Positions 9,934-18,469 of a DNA stretch of 64,000 nucleotides are shown here, piece by piece. The notes beneath the pieces were generated by a model that saw nothing but the letters and a program-made list of their open reading frames with translations, searched no databases and was not told where the DNA came from. Made by a program: the position numbers and the translations under genes. Numbering within the stretch: the stretch's first letter is position 1; every line of letters starts with the position of its first letter. The DNA is from Acidobacteriota bacterium (GTDB lineage: Bacteria > Acidobacteriota > Terriglobia > Terriglobales > Acidobacteriaceae): assembly GCA_031296115.1 (NCBI GenBank), contig JARLGI010000019.1, forward strand, positions 1-64,000, in the 5' to 3' direction.

Positions 9934-10771
9934 GGATATTTACCAGTTGGGGATAGTTCGCAGCGACGGCCTTAAAGGTGGTCACGGGAAAATCGCGAAG
10001 GATGTTGCGGACCTTGGTCTCCGTCGTTTCCAGGTTCACGTACGACTTGAACCGCCGCTTGCGGCTCATCGGCAGCCGCGGATGTGCTGGATCGATCTCG
10101 CGCGGGTGGATATAGAACACCACGGGCCGGCCTTCGGCCAGCACCTGCTGCGACATCCGGCGAACCAGCCAGTAGGGGAAGAGGCGCAAGTAGCCGCCGC
10201 CAAAGAAACACATCGGCTTCCCTGCCAGGTCGGCCACCGTAATCGGAAACTCCAACAGGCCGTCCGGCAAACGGTGCGGATCGCGGCGGCCTTCGCGCAT
10301 TCCGCCATGCCCATGCGTTGACGGAAATACCGACGAGTCATACTGATAACCGGCCTCTGCCAGAACGTCAAAGAACCACGGGGTGTCTTCCGTCGTCGAG
10401 AATCCAGGTGCGCGGTAGCCCAAGACCGTCTGACCGGCGACATCTTCCAGCAGCAGGCGCGTGCGGCGCACGTCATCGTGAAATTCGTTGCGTGGTTGTT
10501 CGTAAACCAGGCGATGTCCGTAGCCGTGCGAGGCGACTTCATGCCCGCGGGCTGCGGCTTCCTTCACCAATTGGGGAAAGCGTTCGGCGATCCATCCCAG
10601 AAAAAAGCAGGTCACCTGGACCTCGTTCTCGCTGAAGATGTCGAGCAGCTTGTGAAAGTTCTTCTCAACGCGCGACGGCAACTTCTCCCATTCGGCAATT
10701 CCCGGCGTACCCGGGACGTCCAGAATATGGAACCAGTCTTCCACGTCCACTGAGAAGATAGAGTTCTGCAT
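9923..10771 (-). CDS. Polysaccharide deacetylase family protein (DUF3473-type C-terminus)
   Basis: NodB-fold carbohydrate esterase, about 282 residues from the ATG at 10771 (a longer frame reaches 10855). FSVDVEDWFH near residue 5 carries the catalytic/metal Asp-Asp pair, and ASHGYGHRLVYEQ near 82 carries the metal His residues. GYRAPGFS near 118 and the C-terminal YIHPREIDPAHPR are typical of the XrtA/PEP-CTERM-associated deacetylases with a DUF3473 tail. It should remove acetyl groups from an N-acetylated exopolysaccharide. It overlaps the methyltransferase that follows and is convergent with the GT2 gene. Confidence 0.88.
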   Translation of the reverse strand: MQNSIFSVDVEDWFHILDVPGTPGIAEWEKLPSRVEKNFHKLLDIFSENEVQVTCFFLGWIAERFPQLVKEAAARGHEVASHGYGHRLVYEQPRNEFHDDVRRTRLLLEDVAGQTVLGYRAPGFSTTEDTPWFFDVLAEAGYQYDSSVFPSTHGHGGMREGRRDPHRLPDGLLEFPITVADLAGKPMCFFGGGYLRLFPYWLVRRMSQQVLAEGRPVVFYIHPREIDPAHPRLPMSRKRRFKSYVNLETTETKVRNILRDFPVTTFKAVAANYPQLVNIHVA

Positions 10772-11012
10772 GGCGGCGTACGAGTTATCTAGATATATTA
10801 CGTTCTCTGTTCGGTGACAAGCCAGAGCCCGGCGCAGATATTCACCGGCGGTCAACCTTGTTTTGATCTCTGTCCGCCCGAAAGACAGCCGTCGGCATTT
10901 GACTGTCGCAGAGGCCGTGGGCTAGCCTCGAAGCTTGTACTTCCCCCGCCGTTAAGCTCCAGGAGCGGCGCGTTTGAGTAATCAGGCTGGGGACCCCTGC
11001 CGCCATCATCCT

Positions 11013-12788
11013 ATGACATTGCGACACCAAGGGTTGTCAGTGCTGCTCGCCTTTGCGCTATGCGCGCAGGCCCTGGCCGGCAGCGCGGTTTATCCCGAGC
11101 ACGGCGCCAAGGCCATGGTGGCCACGCTGCATCCGGAAGCGACGAGGGCGGGAGTGGCCATCCTGCAGCAGGGCGGCAACGCGGTTGATTCCGCTGTGGC
11201 AGTTGGTTTCGCACTGGCGGTCGTGCTGCCCCAGGCCGGCAACCTGGGCGGGGGAGGTTTCCTGCTCTTCCGGCGAGCCGACGGCGAGGTGCACTTTCTT
11301 GATTACCGCGAGAAGGCGCCCGCCAAAGCCACGGCCAACATGTATCTCGATAGCCGGGGCAATGTCATCCCCGAGATCAGCATTACCGGGTATAAAGCTA
11401 TCGCTGTTCCCGGCTCGGTTGCCGGGCTGGCGTATGCGCAGCAGCATTGGGGCAAGCTCTCGCTGAAGCAGGTGATGGAACCTGCCATCCGCCTGGCGCG
11501 CGACGGCTACGAACTGACCTACGGGGAAGCCCGTTCGCTTCGCAACCAGGACTTGGCGCAATTTTCCGAGTCGCGACGCATCTTCCAGCGCGACGGCAAC
11601 TACTACCAACCGGGAGAGGTCTTCAAGCAGCCTGAACTGGCGAAGACCCTGGAGCGCGTTGCCGAGAACCCCGACGACTTCTACCACGGCGCGATGGCGC
11701 GTGAACTCGCCGCCTCCATCCAGAAGGGCGGAGGTCTGGTCACGGCCGAAGACCTGGCGCAATACCAGGCCAAGGAGCGCCAGCCGATTCGCGGCACCTA
11801 TCGCGGATACGACATCATTAGTTCTCCCCCGCCGTCCTCGGGGGGCGTAACGCTCATCGAGGCCCTCAACATCCTGGAAGGGTACGACCTTGGGAAGCAG
11901 GGCCGGGACTCCGCCCAAGCCATGCACCTGACGGCCGAGGCCTACCGGCGCGCGTTCTTCGATCGCGCCGAATTCCTGGGCGATCCGGATTTCTCCAAGA
12001 TCCCTGTCGCGCAACTGATCGATAAGCGCTACGGCAACGCCTGGCGCGAAACCATCAACCTGCGGCGGGCCACGCCGAGCGCCGACTTGCGGCGGCCGGG
12101 GGTGTTCTCACAGCTCGACAGCTATGCCCGCGTGCACCCACAGCCCAAGACCCTCGTCGAGCCCAACCACACCACGCACTACTCGGTGGTCGATCCCGAT
12201 GGCAGCGCGGTCTCGGTCACCACGACGCTGAACGAGTCGTTCGGCTCGAAGGTCACCGCCGAAGGGCTGGGGCTCCTGCTCAACGACGAGATGGATGACT
12301 TCGCCTCCAAGCAGGGCGCGCCCAACCTCTTTGGACTGATCCAGGGGCCGGCAAACGCCATCGGCCCCGGCAAGCGGCCGCTTTCGGCGATGACCCCGAC
12401 CATCGTGCTTAAGGGCGGCAAGCTGTTCCTGGTGCTGGGAGCGGAAGGTGGACCCACTATCGTCACCACCGTCGCCAACGTCCTCATGGGCGTTGTGGAT
12501 TACGGGCTCAACCTCGAGCAGGCGGTGAACTCGCCCCGCCTCCATAACCAATGGCTACCGGATGAAACCAAGCTGGAGAAAGTCGGCTTCTCGCCTGACA
12601 CGGTACGTATCCTGGAACACATGGGTCACAAAATTCCTGCCAGCGCCTCGATTGATGGACCACCGGCGCCAGGTCAACCTTCAGACCAATATTGGGGCGA
12701 TGCCCAGTGCATTGCCATCGACGAAAAGACCGGCGAGCGCCTGGGCGCCAGTGACGGCCGCAACAACGGAAAGGCGATGGGATTCTGA
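11013..12788 (+). CDS. ggt: Gamma-glutamyltranspeptidase
   Basis: Ntn-hydrolase that cleaves the gamma-glutamyl bond of glutathione and transfers or hydrolyses the glutamyl group, normally in the periplasm. From the ATG at 11013 it has 591 residues and a Sec-type signal peptide (LSVLLAFALCAQALAGS). The autoprocessing site is NHTTHYSVVD; Thr387 would become the N-terminal nucleophile of the small subunit. The donor-binding Arg lies in LDYREKAPAKAT near residue 103, and the oxyanion GG pair in LGAEGGPTIVT. Length and motif order are normal. Its stop overlaps the start of the next gene (TGATG). The frame is open to a TTG at 10974, but the signal peptide supports 11013. Confidence 0.95.
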   Translation: MTLRHQGLSVLLAFALCAQALAGSAVYPEHGAKAMVATLHPEATRAGVAILQQGGNAVDSAVAVGFALAVVLPQAGNLGGGGFLLFRRADGEVHFLDYREKAPAKATANMYLDSRGNVIPEISITGYKAIAVPGSVAGLAYAQQHWGKLSLKQVMEPAIRLARDGYELTYGEARSLRNQDLAQFSESRRIFQRDGNYYQPGEVFKQPELAKTLERVAENPDDFYHGAMARELAASIQKGGGLVTAEDLAQYQAKERQPIRGTYRGYDIISSPPPSSGGVTLIEALNILEGYDLGKQGRDSAQAMHLTAEAYRRAFFDRAEFLGDPDFSKIPVAQLIDKRYGNAWRETINLRRATPSADLRRPGVFSQLDSYARVHPQPKTLVEPNHTTHYSVVDPDGSAVSVTTTLNESFGSKVTAEGLGLLLNDEMDDFASKQGAPNLFGLIQGPANAIGPGKRPLSAMTPTIVLKGGKLFLVLGAEGGPTIVTTVANVLMGVVDYGLNLEQAVNSPRLHNQWLPDETKLEKVGFSPDTVRILEHMGHKIPASASIDGPPAPGQPSDQYWGDAQCIAIDEKTGERLGASDGRNNGKAMGF

Positions 12789-13612
12789 TGCGACGCGCGA
12801 TGTCCACCCTGGTTTACGCCAAGCGGGAACGGTTGCATCCCGGCCTCCTGGACCAACTGGTCGCCGGCGGCGCGGAGGCGATCGAAATCTTCGCCGCGCG
12901 CGGACATTTCAATTACACCGACCGGCAGCACATCCGCGAGGTCGCCAACTGGTTTCGCAGTACCGGAATCGGTTTTCACTCCATGCATTCGCCCATGCAC
13001 CCGGATGAGGACTGGGGCCGCAGCGGCGAGCCGTCGCTCAATATCGCAGCCGTCGAAAAGATCCAGCGCATCGCCGTTATGGACGAAATCAAGCGTGCCA
13101 TTGAGGTCGCCGAGCAGGCGCCGTTCCAGTTCCTGGTGCAGCACGTGGGCATCAGCCATGAAGAGGCGGACGAACTCAAGATGGAAGCCGCCGTCAGCTC
13201 GCTGGAACATCTGCATGCCTTCGCCAAACCCCTGGGCGTGCAATTGCTGGTGGAGAACATTCCTAACGAGCTCTCGACGCCGGAGAAGCTGTTGGAACTG
13301 CTGCACGTCGGCCGCTTCGAGGACATCGGAGTGTGCTTCGACGTGGGGCATGCGCACATCATGTCCAGCGTGCCGCAAGCCTTTGAGCTGCTGAAGGACC
13401 GCATCCGCTCCACGCACGTACACGACAACAACAAAGATCACGACGCGCACCTGTGGCCCGGCCACGGCAACATTGACTGGAGTGAGACCGTTTCTTTGCT
13501 GCGCTCGTCGCCGCACGTTTCGCCGCTGCTGCTGGAGATCGAAGGCGTGGAAGGCGAGAAGGTGTCGGAGAAAATGGCAGAGGCGTTCGGTAAGCTGGAA
13601 GCGTCGTCATGA
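12788..13612 (+). CDS. Sugar phosphate isomerase/epimerase-like TIM-barrel protein
   Basis: A 274-residue member of the xylose isomerase-like/AP endonuclease 2 barrel superfamily. Metal-ligand positions appear as ENIPNE near 155, CFDVGHAHIM near 183, STHVHDNNKDHDAH near 210 with WPGHGNIDW, and LLEIEGVEG near 245. These fit sugar isomerases and epimerases better than endonuclease IV, though the exact reaction is not visible. It starts within the stop codon of ggt (TGATG), so the two are translationally coupled. Confidence 0.85.
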   Translation: MRRAMSTLVYAKRERLHPGLLDQLVAGGAEAIEIFAARGHFNYTDRQHIREVANWFRSTGIGFHSMHSPMHPDEDWGRSGEPSLNIAAVEKIQRIAVMDEIKRAIEVAEQAPFQFLVQHVGISHEEADELKMEAAVSSLEHLHAFAKPLGVQLLVENIPNELSTPEKLLELLHVGRFEDIGVCFDVGHAHIMSSVPQAFELLKDRIRSTHVHDNNKDHDAHLWPGHGNIDWSETVSLLRSSPHVSPLLLEIEGVEGEKVSEKMAEAFGKLEASS

Positions 13613-13619
13613 GGGCCCC

Positions 13620-13899
13620 TTAAGGCCATTTCTGGGCGCCATGCAGAATGCGGGCGATTTCAACCGCGTCAGCGCGGACGCGGTAAATAACCAAGCAAGG
13701 CAGGCCGGAGACGACCAGTTCACGCGTCCCTAATCTTGCGACCCGGGCGACCGCGATGGGGGAATTGGGTAAGGGAGCTCACGCCCTTGTGAATGGTAAG
13801 CGCCACACGGCGGGCGATTGCAGGTCCGTCATGCTCGTTGATGTAGTCGCAAATTTGTGTGAGATCGTGGACAGCAGGGTCCGTCCAGCGAATCCGCAT
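13620..13899 (-). pseudogene. ParE/RelE-type toxin gene, frameshifted
   Basis: Starts in the stop codon of the antitoxin gene (TAATG). The first part reads MRIRWTDPAVHDLTQICDYI and goes on to TQFPHRGRPGRK, like a ParE toxin, then hits a stop. The family C-terminus continues in the next frame (LGTRELVVSGLPCLVIYRV .. ILHGAQKWP). The total span of 280 nt is one base more than a whole number of codons. The shift lies in the CGCCCGGGTCGCA stretch near 13737-13750. Either the toxin is inactivated or there is a one-base assembly error. Together with the next gene it is a ParDE-like type II module. Confidence 0.8.
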
Positions 13900-14123
13900 T
13901 AGCCGGGATACCGGCCATCAATGATCTTGCCGATTTCTTCGTGATCGACGAAGTCGCCCCGGTCAGCCGCCGCCAATCCCTTCTCAACTTCGCGGATAAA
14001 CCATTCGTCGTAATCCACGAGACGTTCAACCGCTTCCCGCACAACGGCTTTCAGGTCGCGACCTTGCTCGGCGGCTAGGCGGGTGAGTTTGGCCTCTAAG
14101 TCGGGGGTAAAATCTACTTCCAT
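13899..14123 (-). CDS. ParD-like antitoxin of a type II toxin-antitoxin module
   Basis: A 74-residue protein starting MEVDFTPDLEAKLTRLAAEQ, followed by a helix with VVREAVERLVDYDEWF and a C-terminal segment DHEEIGKIIDGRYPG. This fits ParD-type antitoxins: a DNA-binding N-terminus and a toxin-wrapping C-terminus. It is directly followed, with a 1-bp overlap, by the frameshifted ParE-like gene. In an intact module it would repress its own operon and neutralise the toxin; here the partner seems broken. Confidence 0.8.
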   Translation of the reverse strand: MEVDFTPDLEAKLTRLAAEQGRDLKAVVREAVERLVDYDEWFIREVEKGLAAADRGDFVDHEEIGKIIDGRYPG

Positions 14124-14236
14124 GCTCTCAAGGCTAGGACTTGCCGTTGCAGGTGTCAACGGTTGAACTAGGCGGTCGGTGAGAATCTTGCTCGCGGGAC
14201 TTTTGGAGCCTTTCCATGCATACTCAATAGGTACTC

Positions 14237-15589
14237 ATGAACACTCCTGCCAATACAGCAATCACAGAGAAACCCGTCACCACCATTCGGGAAATCGGCC
14301 AACACGAAGGCCAGTCCGTCACCATACGCGGCTGGCTTTACAACCTGCGCGAGAGCGGCAAGCTGCTCTTCCCTATCTTTCGCGATGGCAGCGGCATCAT
14401 CCAGGGTGTGGTGCCGAAGAACGCCGTCTCGCCCGAAATGTTTGAGTCCATCAAGAACCTGACGCAGGAGTCGAGCGTGATCGTCACCGGCAAGGTGCGC
14501 GCCGATAAGCGCGCTCCCGGCGGCTATGAGCTTGACGTCACCGATGCGCAAGTCCTGCAGCGCGTCAATCCGGATGATCCCTACCCGATCACTCCTAAGG
14601 AGCACGGCGTCGATTTTCTGATGGAGCACCGCCACCTGTGGGTACGCTCTCCCCGCCAGGCGGCCGTGTTGCGCATTCGTGCGGAGATTATCAAGGCGGC
14701 GCGCGACTTCCTGGACGAGCGCGGCTTCACCCTCACCGATCCGCCTATCCTGACGCCGGCGGCCTGCGAAGGCACGACCACCTTGTTTCCCGTGGATTAC
14801 TTCGACGAGCAGGCATACCTGACCCAGTCCGGCCAGCTCTACATCGAAGCCACCGCGATGGCGCTGGGCAAGGTGTACAGCTTCGGACCGACCTTCCGCG
14901 CCGAGAAGTCGAAGACGCGCCGTCACCTCACCGAATTCTGGATGGTCGAGCCGGAGGTCGCGTACGGCACCCTCGACGACCTCATGGTGTTGGCGGAAGA
15001 GTTCATCAGCTTCATCGTTGCGCGCGTGCTGGAACGGCGGCGGCCGGAGTTGGAGACCATCGGCCGCGACATCAGCAAGCTGGAAAAGATTGCCGCGCCC
15101 TTCCCGCGCATCACCTACGACGAAGCGGTGCAGATGCTACAAGACGCCCACGCGAAGGGCCTCATCGAGAACAAGTTCGAGTACGGCGGAGATTTCGGCT
15201 CGCCCGACGAGACCTACATTTCCTCACAGTTCGAGCGGCCGGTGATGGTGCATCGTTATCCGGCGGCGGTCAAGGCGTTCTACATGGAGCCCGATCCCGA
15301 GCGGCCGGAGCTTGCGCTTTGCGTCGATGTGCTCGCGCCGGAAGGTTACGGCGAAATCATTGGCGGCTCGCAGCGTGCAGAGTCCTACGACCTGCTGATC
15401 AAACGCATTCACGAGCACGAGCTGCCGGAAGAGGCGTTCCGATGGTACCTGGACCTGCGCAAGTTCGGCAGTGTGCCCCACGCGGGATTCGGCATGGGCA
15501 TCGAGCGCGCCGTGGCCTGGATCTGTGGCCTGGAACATGTGCGCGAGACCATTCCGTTCGCCCGAACGTTGCACCGGCTGTATCCGTAG
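14237..15589 (+). CDS. asnS: Asparagine--tRNA ligase
   Basis: Class IIb aminoacyl-tRNA synthetase charging tRNA-Asn; 450 residues, cytoplasmic. The N-terminal OB-fold anticodon domain spans about 17-120 ([15 protein letters not shown]). The catalytic domain carries motif 2 as [16 protein letters not shown] near 215 and motif 3 as [15 protein letters not shown] near 420. The WMVEPE segment and lack of an inserted domain fit AsnRS rather than AspRS. It begins 113 bp from the divergent antitoxin gene. Confidence 0.95.
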   Translation: MNTPANTAITEKPVTTIREIGQHEGQSVTIRGWLYNLRESGKLLFPIFRDGSGIIQGVVPKNAVSPEMFESIKNLTQESSVIVTGKVRADKRAPGGYELDVTDAQVLQRVNPDDPYPITPKEHGVDFLMEHRHLWVRSPRQAAVLRIRAEIIKAARDFLDERGFTLTDPPILTPAACEGTTTLFPVDYFDEQAYLTQSGQLYIEATAMALGKVYSFGPTFRAEKSKTRRHLTEFWMVEPEVAYGTLDDLMVLAEEFISFIVARVLERRRPELETIGRDISKLEKIAAPFPRITYDEAVQMLQDAHAKGLIENKFEYGGDFGSPDETYISSQFERPVMVHRYPAAVKAFYMEPDPERPELALCVDVLAPEGYGEIIGGSQRAESYDLLIKRIHEHELPEEAFRWYLDLRKFGSVPHAGFGMGIERAVAWICGLEHVRETIPFARTLHRLYP

Positions 15590-15721
15590 TTGGCGGCAAG
15601 GCAAAACTTGTTGTGGTACGGCAGACTGAAACCAGTCAGGAATAATGTAGGAGATTGAGTTTCGTTGATGGGTGGAGCACACCTTCAGGCTTGCATCAGA
15701 CGGTGCTAGAGATTGGCTCGC

Positions 15722-15825
15722 GCTTTAGCGCCTGAGGTACGTGACTCTTTGTTACCTCAGCCGCTAAAGCCGGTTCCATGACCAAGCCGAAATGCAGCCC
15801 TGAAGCGCTGCTCCACCCAGAAACT
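15722..15825. repeat. Dispersed palindromic repeat, two-hairpin type
   Basis: GCTTTAGCGCCTGAGGTA (15722-15739) and TACCTCAGCCGCTAAAGC (15753-15770) form an 18-bp stem with one mismatch and a 13-nt loop. After about 28 nt a second, smaller palindrome around GCAGCCCTGAAGCGCTGC is followed by TCCACCC. This is the best-preserved copy of the element at 2960-3116. It lies between asnS and the arginase gene. Confidence 0.8.
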
Positions 15826-15861
15826 CAACTCTGAAAACCTGCTCGAAGCAAGGCAATCAAA

Positions 15862-16812
15862 ATGGCAACCAGCCCAATTACCAAGCCAATACCGAACATT
15901 GAAACCCGGCACATCCGCATTATAGGAGTGCCGCTTGACCTCGGCCAGTCGCGCCGCGGCGTTGACATGGGGCCCTCGGCGATGCGCGTCGCCGGCCTCG
16001 AAAGCAAGCTCGAAGCGATGGGCTACGAGGTCAAGGATGTTGGCAATGTTCCGGTCGCCCTCGCCGAGACCAAGGCGGAAGGCGATCCTCACGCCAAGTA
16101 CCTGAAGGAAATCGCCGACACCTGCACCAAGGAAGCCGACATCGTGGTGAAGACGCTGGAAGCCGGCGCCATCCCCATAGTTCTTGGCGGCGACCACTCC
16201 ATCGCTGCGGGCACCGTCTCAGGAGTCGCCGAGTTCTACCACCGGAAGCGCCAGCGCATCGGGCTGTTGTGGATCGACGCGCACACCGACATCAACACGC
16301 CGGACAGTTCGCCGAGCGGCAACGTCCACGGCATGCCGCTGGGCGCGATCATGGGATTGTTCCCATCCCCGCTCACCGATCTGTACGGATTCAGTCCCAA
16401 GGTGCAGCCGCAAAACTGCGTGCTGGTGGGCATTCGCGACGTTGACGAGCACGAGCGGCTCAACATCCGCAAGTCGGGCGTGCATGTTTTCACCATGCGC
16501 GACATTGACGAGCGCGGCATGCGCACGGTCATGGAAGAAGCCTTGCGTCTCGCCGGGCGAGGTACTGTCGGCTATCACGTGTCGCTCGACCTCGATTGGA
16601 TTGATCCCGAAGACGCGCCGGGAGTCGGAACGCCGGTCTGGGGCGGAGCGACCTATCGCGAAGGCCATCTGGCAATGGAAATCATCGCCGACCACGGAAG
16701 GATGCTGAGCTTCGAGATGGTGGAAGTGAACCCGGTGCTCGACGAGCGCAATCAGACAGCAGAGCTGGCGGTGGAGCTGGCACTATCGGCGTTCGGGAAG
16801 AAAATACTGTAG
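15862..16812 (+). CDS. rocF: Arginase
   Basis: Ureohydrolase of 316 residues splitting L-arginine into ornithine and urea with a two-manganese centre. Metal ligands are in GGDHSIAAG near 110, WIDAHTDINTP near 134 with GNVHGMPLG near 154, and SLDLDWIDPEDAPG near 244. MVEVNPVLDERNQTAE near the C-terminus is typical of arginases rather than agmatinases. No urease or ornithine genes are adjacent. Confidence 0.93.
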   Translation: MATSPITKPIPNIETRHIRIIGVPLDLGQSRRGVDMGPSAMRVAGLESKLEAMGYEVKDVGNVPVALAETKAEGDPHAKYLKEIADTCTKEADIVVKTLEAGAIPIVLGGDHSIAAGTVSGVAEFYHRKRQRIGLLWIDAHTDINTPDSSPSGNVHGMPLGAIMGLFPSPLTDLYGFSPKVQPQNCVLVGIRDVDEHERLNIRKSGVHVFTMRDIDERGMRTVMEEALRLAGRGTVGYHVSLDLDWIDPEDAPGVGTPVWGGATYREGHLAMEIIADHGRMLSFEMVEVNPVLDERNQTAELAVELALSAFGKKIL

Positions 16813-16848
16813 TTAGGACACTAAACATATTTGCGAAGCGGGATTGCT

Positions 16849-17073
16849 ATGTTGGGTATTAGGCTCGAACCCGACCTGGAGAAGCGCCTGGAGAAGCTGG
16901 CCAAGGAGACCGGCCACAGCAAGAGTTACCATGCCAACCTCGCGATTCGGCAATATCTGGAGGATCTCGAAGACCCCGGGGTGGGTATCGCAGCGCTCGA
17001 ACGTAACGAGTCAAGGACTACGCTGGACAACCTGGAACGAGAGATATGCGATGATTCCCAGCGCAAACGCTAA
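16849..17073 (+). CDS. Orphan ribbon-helix-helix DNA-binding protein (antitoxin-like)
   Basis: A 74-residue CopG/RelB-like protein from the ATG at 16849 (a TTG at 16831 is the alternative). MLGIRLEPDLEKRLEKLAKE is the usual beta-strand plus first helix, followed by a second helix with YHANLAIRQYLEDLED. Such proteins are normally antitoxins paired with a downstream RelE-type toxin, but here ddl begins 10 bp after the stop. It may be an orphan antitoxin or a free regulator. Confidence 0.8.
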   Translation: MLGIRLEPDLEKRLEKLAKETGHSKSYHANLAIRQYLEDLEDPGVGIAALERNESRTTLDNLEREICDDSQRKR

Positions 17074-17082
17074 GATCAGACC

Positions 17083-18276
17083 ATGACCAAACTTCGCGTG
17101 GGTGTGTTGTTCGGCGGGCGCAGTGGCGAGCACGACGTCTCGCTGCTGTCCGCGGCGTCAGTCCTGCAGGCCATCGACCAGAAGAAGTATGAGGTTGTCC
17201 CCATCGGCATCACTAAGGAAGGCCGCTGGGTCACGGCCGCGCATGCCGAGCGGCTGCTGAAAGGCCACGCGGCGGAGGCCCACGAAGGCCGGCGCCTGCG
17301 GGCCGGCGATCCCGACACAACGTCGAGCGCGGCCGTGCTCGCCAAGGGCGAAGGCGTGGTGATCCCGCCGATGCCGGGCGCGAACCACTCCGCGCTCATG
17401 CCGTTCGAGACCCACTCCGCTGAGCTGCACGCGGCGCAGAATCCCATCGACGTGGACATCATCTTCCCGGTGCTGCACGGTACCTTCGGCGAGGACGGCA
17501 CCATCCAGGGGCTGCTTGAGCTGGCCGACATCGCCTACGTCGGCGCGGGCGTGCTTGGCTCGGCCGCCGGCATGGACAAGGACGTCATGAAGCGCCTCTT
17601 CCGCGACGCCGGCTTGCCCATCGTGAAGCACGTCACCGTCTTGCGCGGCGCCTGGCGCGAAGAGCCGAAGAAGGTGCGCAGACAAATCGAGAGCGCTCTC
17701 AAGTATCCGGTCTTTGTGAAGCCGGCGAATCTAGGCTCGTCAGTGGGAATCAGTAAAGTTCACGACGGCAGCGAACTCGCGGCCGCGATGGACGAGGCGG
17801 CGCGCTTCGACCGTAAGCTGGTCATCGAGGAAGGTGTCGGTGGCGGCAAGTACAAAGCGCGCGAAATCGAGTGCTCGGTATTGGGCAACGACCAGCCCAT
17901 CGCCTCGGTCGCCGGGGAGGTCGTCCCCATCAAGGAGTTTTACGACTACAACGCCAAGTACCTCGACGAAGGCTCGGAGCTGATCATCCCGGCCAAGCTG
18001 CCGAAGGCGAAACACAAAGAGATGCAGCGGCTGGCGATCGCGGCCTTCCAGGCGGTGGATTGTTCGGGTCTTGGCCGCGTGGACTTCCTCATGGACCCCC
18101 GCAGCAAGAAGTTGTACGTCAACGAGATCAACACCATACCCGGCTTCACCTCCATCAGCATGTATCCCAAGCTGTGGGCGGCCACGGGAATACCCTACCC
18201 CGAATTGATCGATCGGCTCATCCAGTTTGGCCTGGAACGTCACCGCGAGAAAAAACAGAACCAGTACAGCCGCTGA
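17083..18276 (+). CDS. ddl: D-alanine--D-alanine ligase
   Basis: ATP-grasp enzyme joining two D-alanines for peptidoglycan precursors; 397 residues. [19 protein letters not shown] is the N-terminal signature and [16 protein letters not shown] the first substrate motif. [17 protein letters not shown] is the ATP-grasp loop. EFYDYNAKY is the omega loop of D-Ala-D-Ala (not D-Ala-D-Lac) ligases, and [19 protein letters not shown] holds the C-terminal catalytic residues. It begins 10 bp after the RHH gene. A segment near 70-100 ([20 protein letters not shown]) is a longer insert than in compact Ddl enzymes. Confidence 0.95.
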   Translation: MTKLRVGVLFGGRSGEHDVSLLSAASVLQAIDQKKYEVVPIGITKEGRWVTAAHAERLLKGHAAEAHEGRRLRAGDPDTTSSAAVLAKGEGVVIPPMPGANHSALMPFETHSAELHAAQNPIDVDIIFPVLHGTFGEDGTIQGLLELADIAYVGAGVLGSAAGMDKDVMKRLFRDAGLPIVKHVTVLRGAWREEPKKVRRQIESALKYPVFVKPANLGSSVGISKVHDGSELAAAMDEAARFDRKLVIEEGVGGGKYKAREIECSVLGNDQPIASVAGEVVPIKEFYDYNAKYLDEGSELIIPAKLPKAKHKEMQRLAIAAFQAVDCSGLGRVDFLMDPRSKKLYVNEINTIPGFTSISMYPKLWAATGIPYPELIDRLIQFGLERHREKKQNQYSR

Positions 18277-18335
18277 TCGCTAACCCTTTTTGGGATTCCC
18301 CGTCTATCTGAACAAGCAGGGAGCGATGACCGTGA

Positions 18336-18377
18336 GGGGCATGTGCGAGGTTCTACTCCGCTAGTAGTACATGCCCC
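18336..18377 (+). promoter_or_regulatory. Stem-loop in the leader of the DUF4097 gene
   Basis: GGGGCATGT (18336-18344) pairs perfectly with ACATGCCCC (18369-18377). The 24-nt loop holds an inner hairpin CTACT/AGTAG. It lies about 55 nt before a second hairpin that contains the ribosome-binding site. It could be a ddl 3' end structure or part of a regulatory leader. Confidence 0.55.
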
Positions 18378-18431
18378 CGGCACCGCATCCTCCTTTTTCT
18401 CCTGATCGCAACGCAACGGAACAAACGCAGG

Positions 18432-18468
18432 CTCCTCCTCGTACCCAACCGAGGAGGAGTTTTTTTTT
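18432..18468 (+). terminator. Terminator-like hairpin containing the ribosome-binding site of the next gene
   Basis: CTCCTCCTCG (18432-18441) and CGAGGAGGAG (18450-18459) form a perfect 10-bp stem with an 8-nt loop, followed by nine T residues (18460-18468). The ATG of the DUF4097 gene begins at 18470. The 3' arm is at the same time a strong Shine-Dalgarno (GGAGGAG) 10 nt before that ATG. The structure could end transcription from ddl, block translation, or switch between the two. Confidence 0.75.
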
Positions 18469-18469
18469 C

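Noticed and set aside
9136-9975. The C-terminal part of the open frame that begins at the IS110 start
   Set aside because: It runs antisense through the methyltransferase and has no similarity to transposase; the frame is open only by chance.
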